A DNA stretch of 5,724 nt. It comes from JANXLS01 sp037129555. GTDB taxonomy: Bacteria > Planctomycetota > SZUA-567 > H5-PLA8. The stretch is from NCBI GenBank assembly GCA_037129555.1, contig JBAXUS010000301.1, forward strand, positions 1 through 5,724, in the 5' to 3' direction. Positions 5,492 to 5,724 of the stretch are shown one piece after another; within the stretch, counting starts at the first letter, position 1; each line of letters begins with the position of its first letter. Under the pieces are notes generated by a model. The model ran no database searches and was not told the DNA's origin. It saw only the letters and a list, made by a program, of their open reading frames with translations. A program made the translations under genes and the position numbers.

Positions 5492-5498
5492 TTTCGGA

Positions 5499-5724
5499 AT
5501 GGCTTTGCTCGACGATTTGAATGCTCTGGTTCTGGACGCGAAAACAGCGTTCGAAGCGACAACAGATGCGGCCACGCTGGAAGCGGCGCGCGTGGAGTTT
5601 TTGGGAACGCGCGGACGCTTGAAGCAGGTGCTTGGCCGGATGGGCGAAGTGCCCAAGGAACAGAAGCCAGTCGTCGGCAAGCGCGCGAACGAAGCAGGCG
5701 CGGAGATTCAAGCGTCCTTTGATG
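5499..5724 (+). CDS. pheS: phenylalanyl-tRNA synthetase alpha subunit, N-terminal part (truncated by the window edge)
   Basis: The 75 codons present match the N-terminal coiled-coil region of bacterial PheRS alpha. This is clearest at residues 27-41 (LEAARVEFLGTRGRL), followed by the LGRMGEVPKEQKPVVGK stretch (45-61) and NEAGAEIQ (64-71). These correspond to the usual LExLRVxYLGKKGxL, then PxEERPxVGxxxNxAK pattern of the family. In bacteria PheS forms an (alpha-beta)2 complex with PheT and attaches phenylalanine to tRNA-Phe in the cytoplasm. This N-terminal arm contacts the tRNA, and the catalytic class II core lies beyond the window. The ATG is fixed by the Shine-Dalgarno site 7 bases upstream. 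The gene in front is unrelated, so pheS here is not preceded by the infC-rpmI-rplT genes often found beside it. Expression is likely controlled through the leader hairpin at 5448-5478. Confidence 0.93.
   Translation, partial: MALLDDLNALVLDAKTAFEATTDAATLEAARVEFLGTRGRLKQVLGRMGEVPKEQKPVVGKRANEAGAEIQASFD

Noticed and set aside
5314..5498. T-box riboswitch in front of pheS
   Set aside because: The conserved AGGGTGGNACCGCG T-box sequence and a long specifier stem are absent; only a simple hairpin with T5 is seen.
5285..5722. 145-codon rightward frame overlapping pheS
   Set aside because: It is out of frame with pheS, whose family match is clear, and it starts inside the end of the large gene.
1..5724. 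CRISPR array, insertion sequence, tRNA or rRNA gene
   Set aside because: No regularly spaced direct repeats, no transposase frame with terminal inverted repeats, and no cloverleaf or rRNA-like stretch were found by reading both strands.

Overview
The window looks like chromosomal DNA from a free-living bacterium of moderate GC content with clear Shine-Dalgarno use. The most likely group is the PVC superphylum (Planctomycetota or Verrucomicrobiota). This is inferred from three things: a very large secreted protein with a short HEAT-like N-terminal module followed by many carboxypeptidase-regulatory-like beta-sandwich modules, an intergenic repeat built on CGCGAAT units, and a REP-like palindrome. 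No marker gene in the window proves the phylum.

Layout from left to right. Positions 1-29 hold what may be the first codons of a leftward gene that leaves the window, with a possible operator-flanked promoter at 116-144. Positions 30-463 hold no convincing protein gene. They contain a dense cluster of short palindromes (113-189), an AT-rich tract with phased A/T runs (241-305), a 10-bp periodic repeat (364-393), a strong hairpin (409-443) and a near-perfect terminator hairpin (462-499). A rightward small RNA ending at that terminator is possible. Leftward from 1912 to 498 lies a probable two-gene unit: a WbpP-like NAD-dependent nucleotide-sugar 4-epimerase (TTG start) and a 125-residue protein of unrecognised family. 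The terminator hairpin directly abuts the stop codon of the second gene.

The interval 1913-2061 separates divergent genes and carries a candidate -10 box for the epimerase and a 27-bp REP-like palindrome. From 2062 to 5313 runs a 1083-residue exported protein: signal peptide, HEAT-like helices, about nine transthyretin/CnaB/carboxypeptidase-regulatory-like modules, and a charged C-terminal tail. It has no recognisable enzyme domain. After a 185-bp gap containing an A/T-rich hairpin, an anti-Shine-Dalgarno-like tract and a GC hairpin with a T run, the window ends in the first 75 codons of pheS (phenylalanyl-tRNA synthetase alpha subunit).

The genes do not form one pathway. The epimerase supplies nucleotide sugars for surface glycans and the large protein is presumably at the cell surface or in the periplasm, but a functional link is only a guess. 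The most interesting regulatory region is the pheS leader. A terminator-like hairpin there leaves only 6 bases before the Shine-Dalgarno sequence, too little for a separate promoter, which points to attenuation. I did not find a clear new defence or mobile system.
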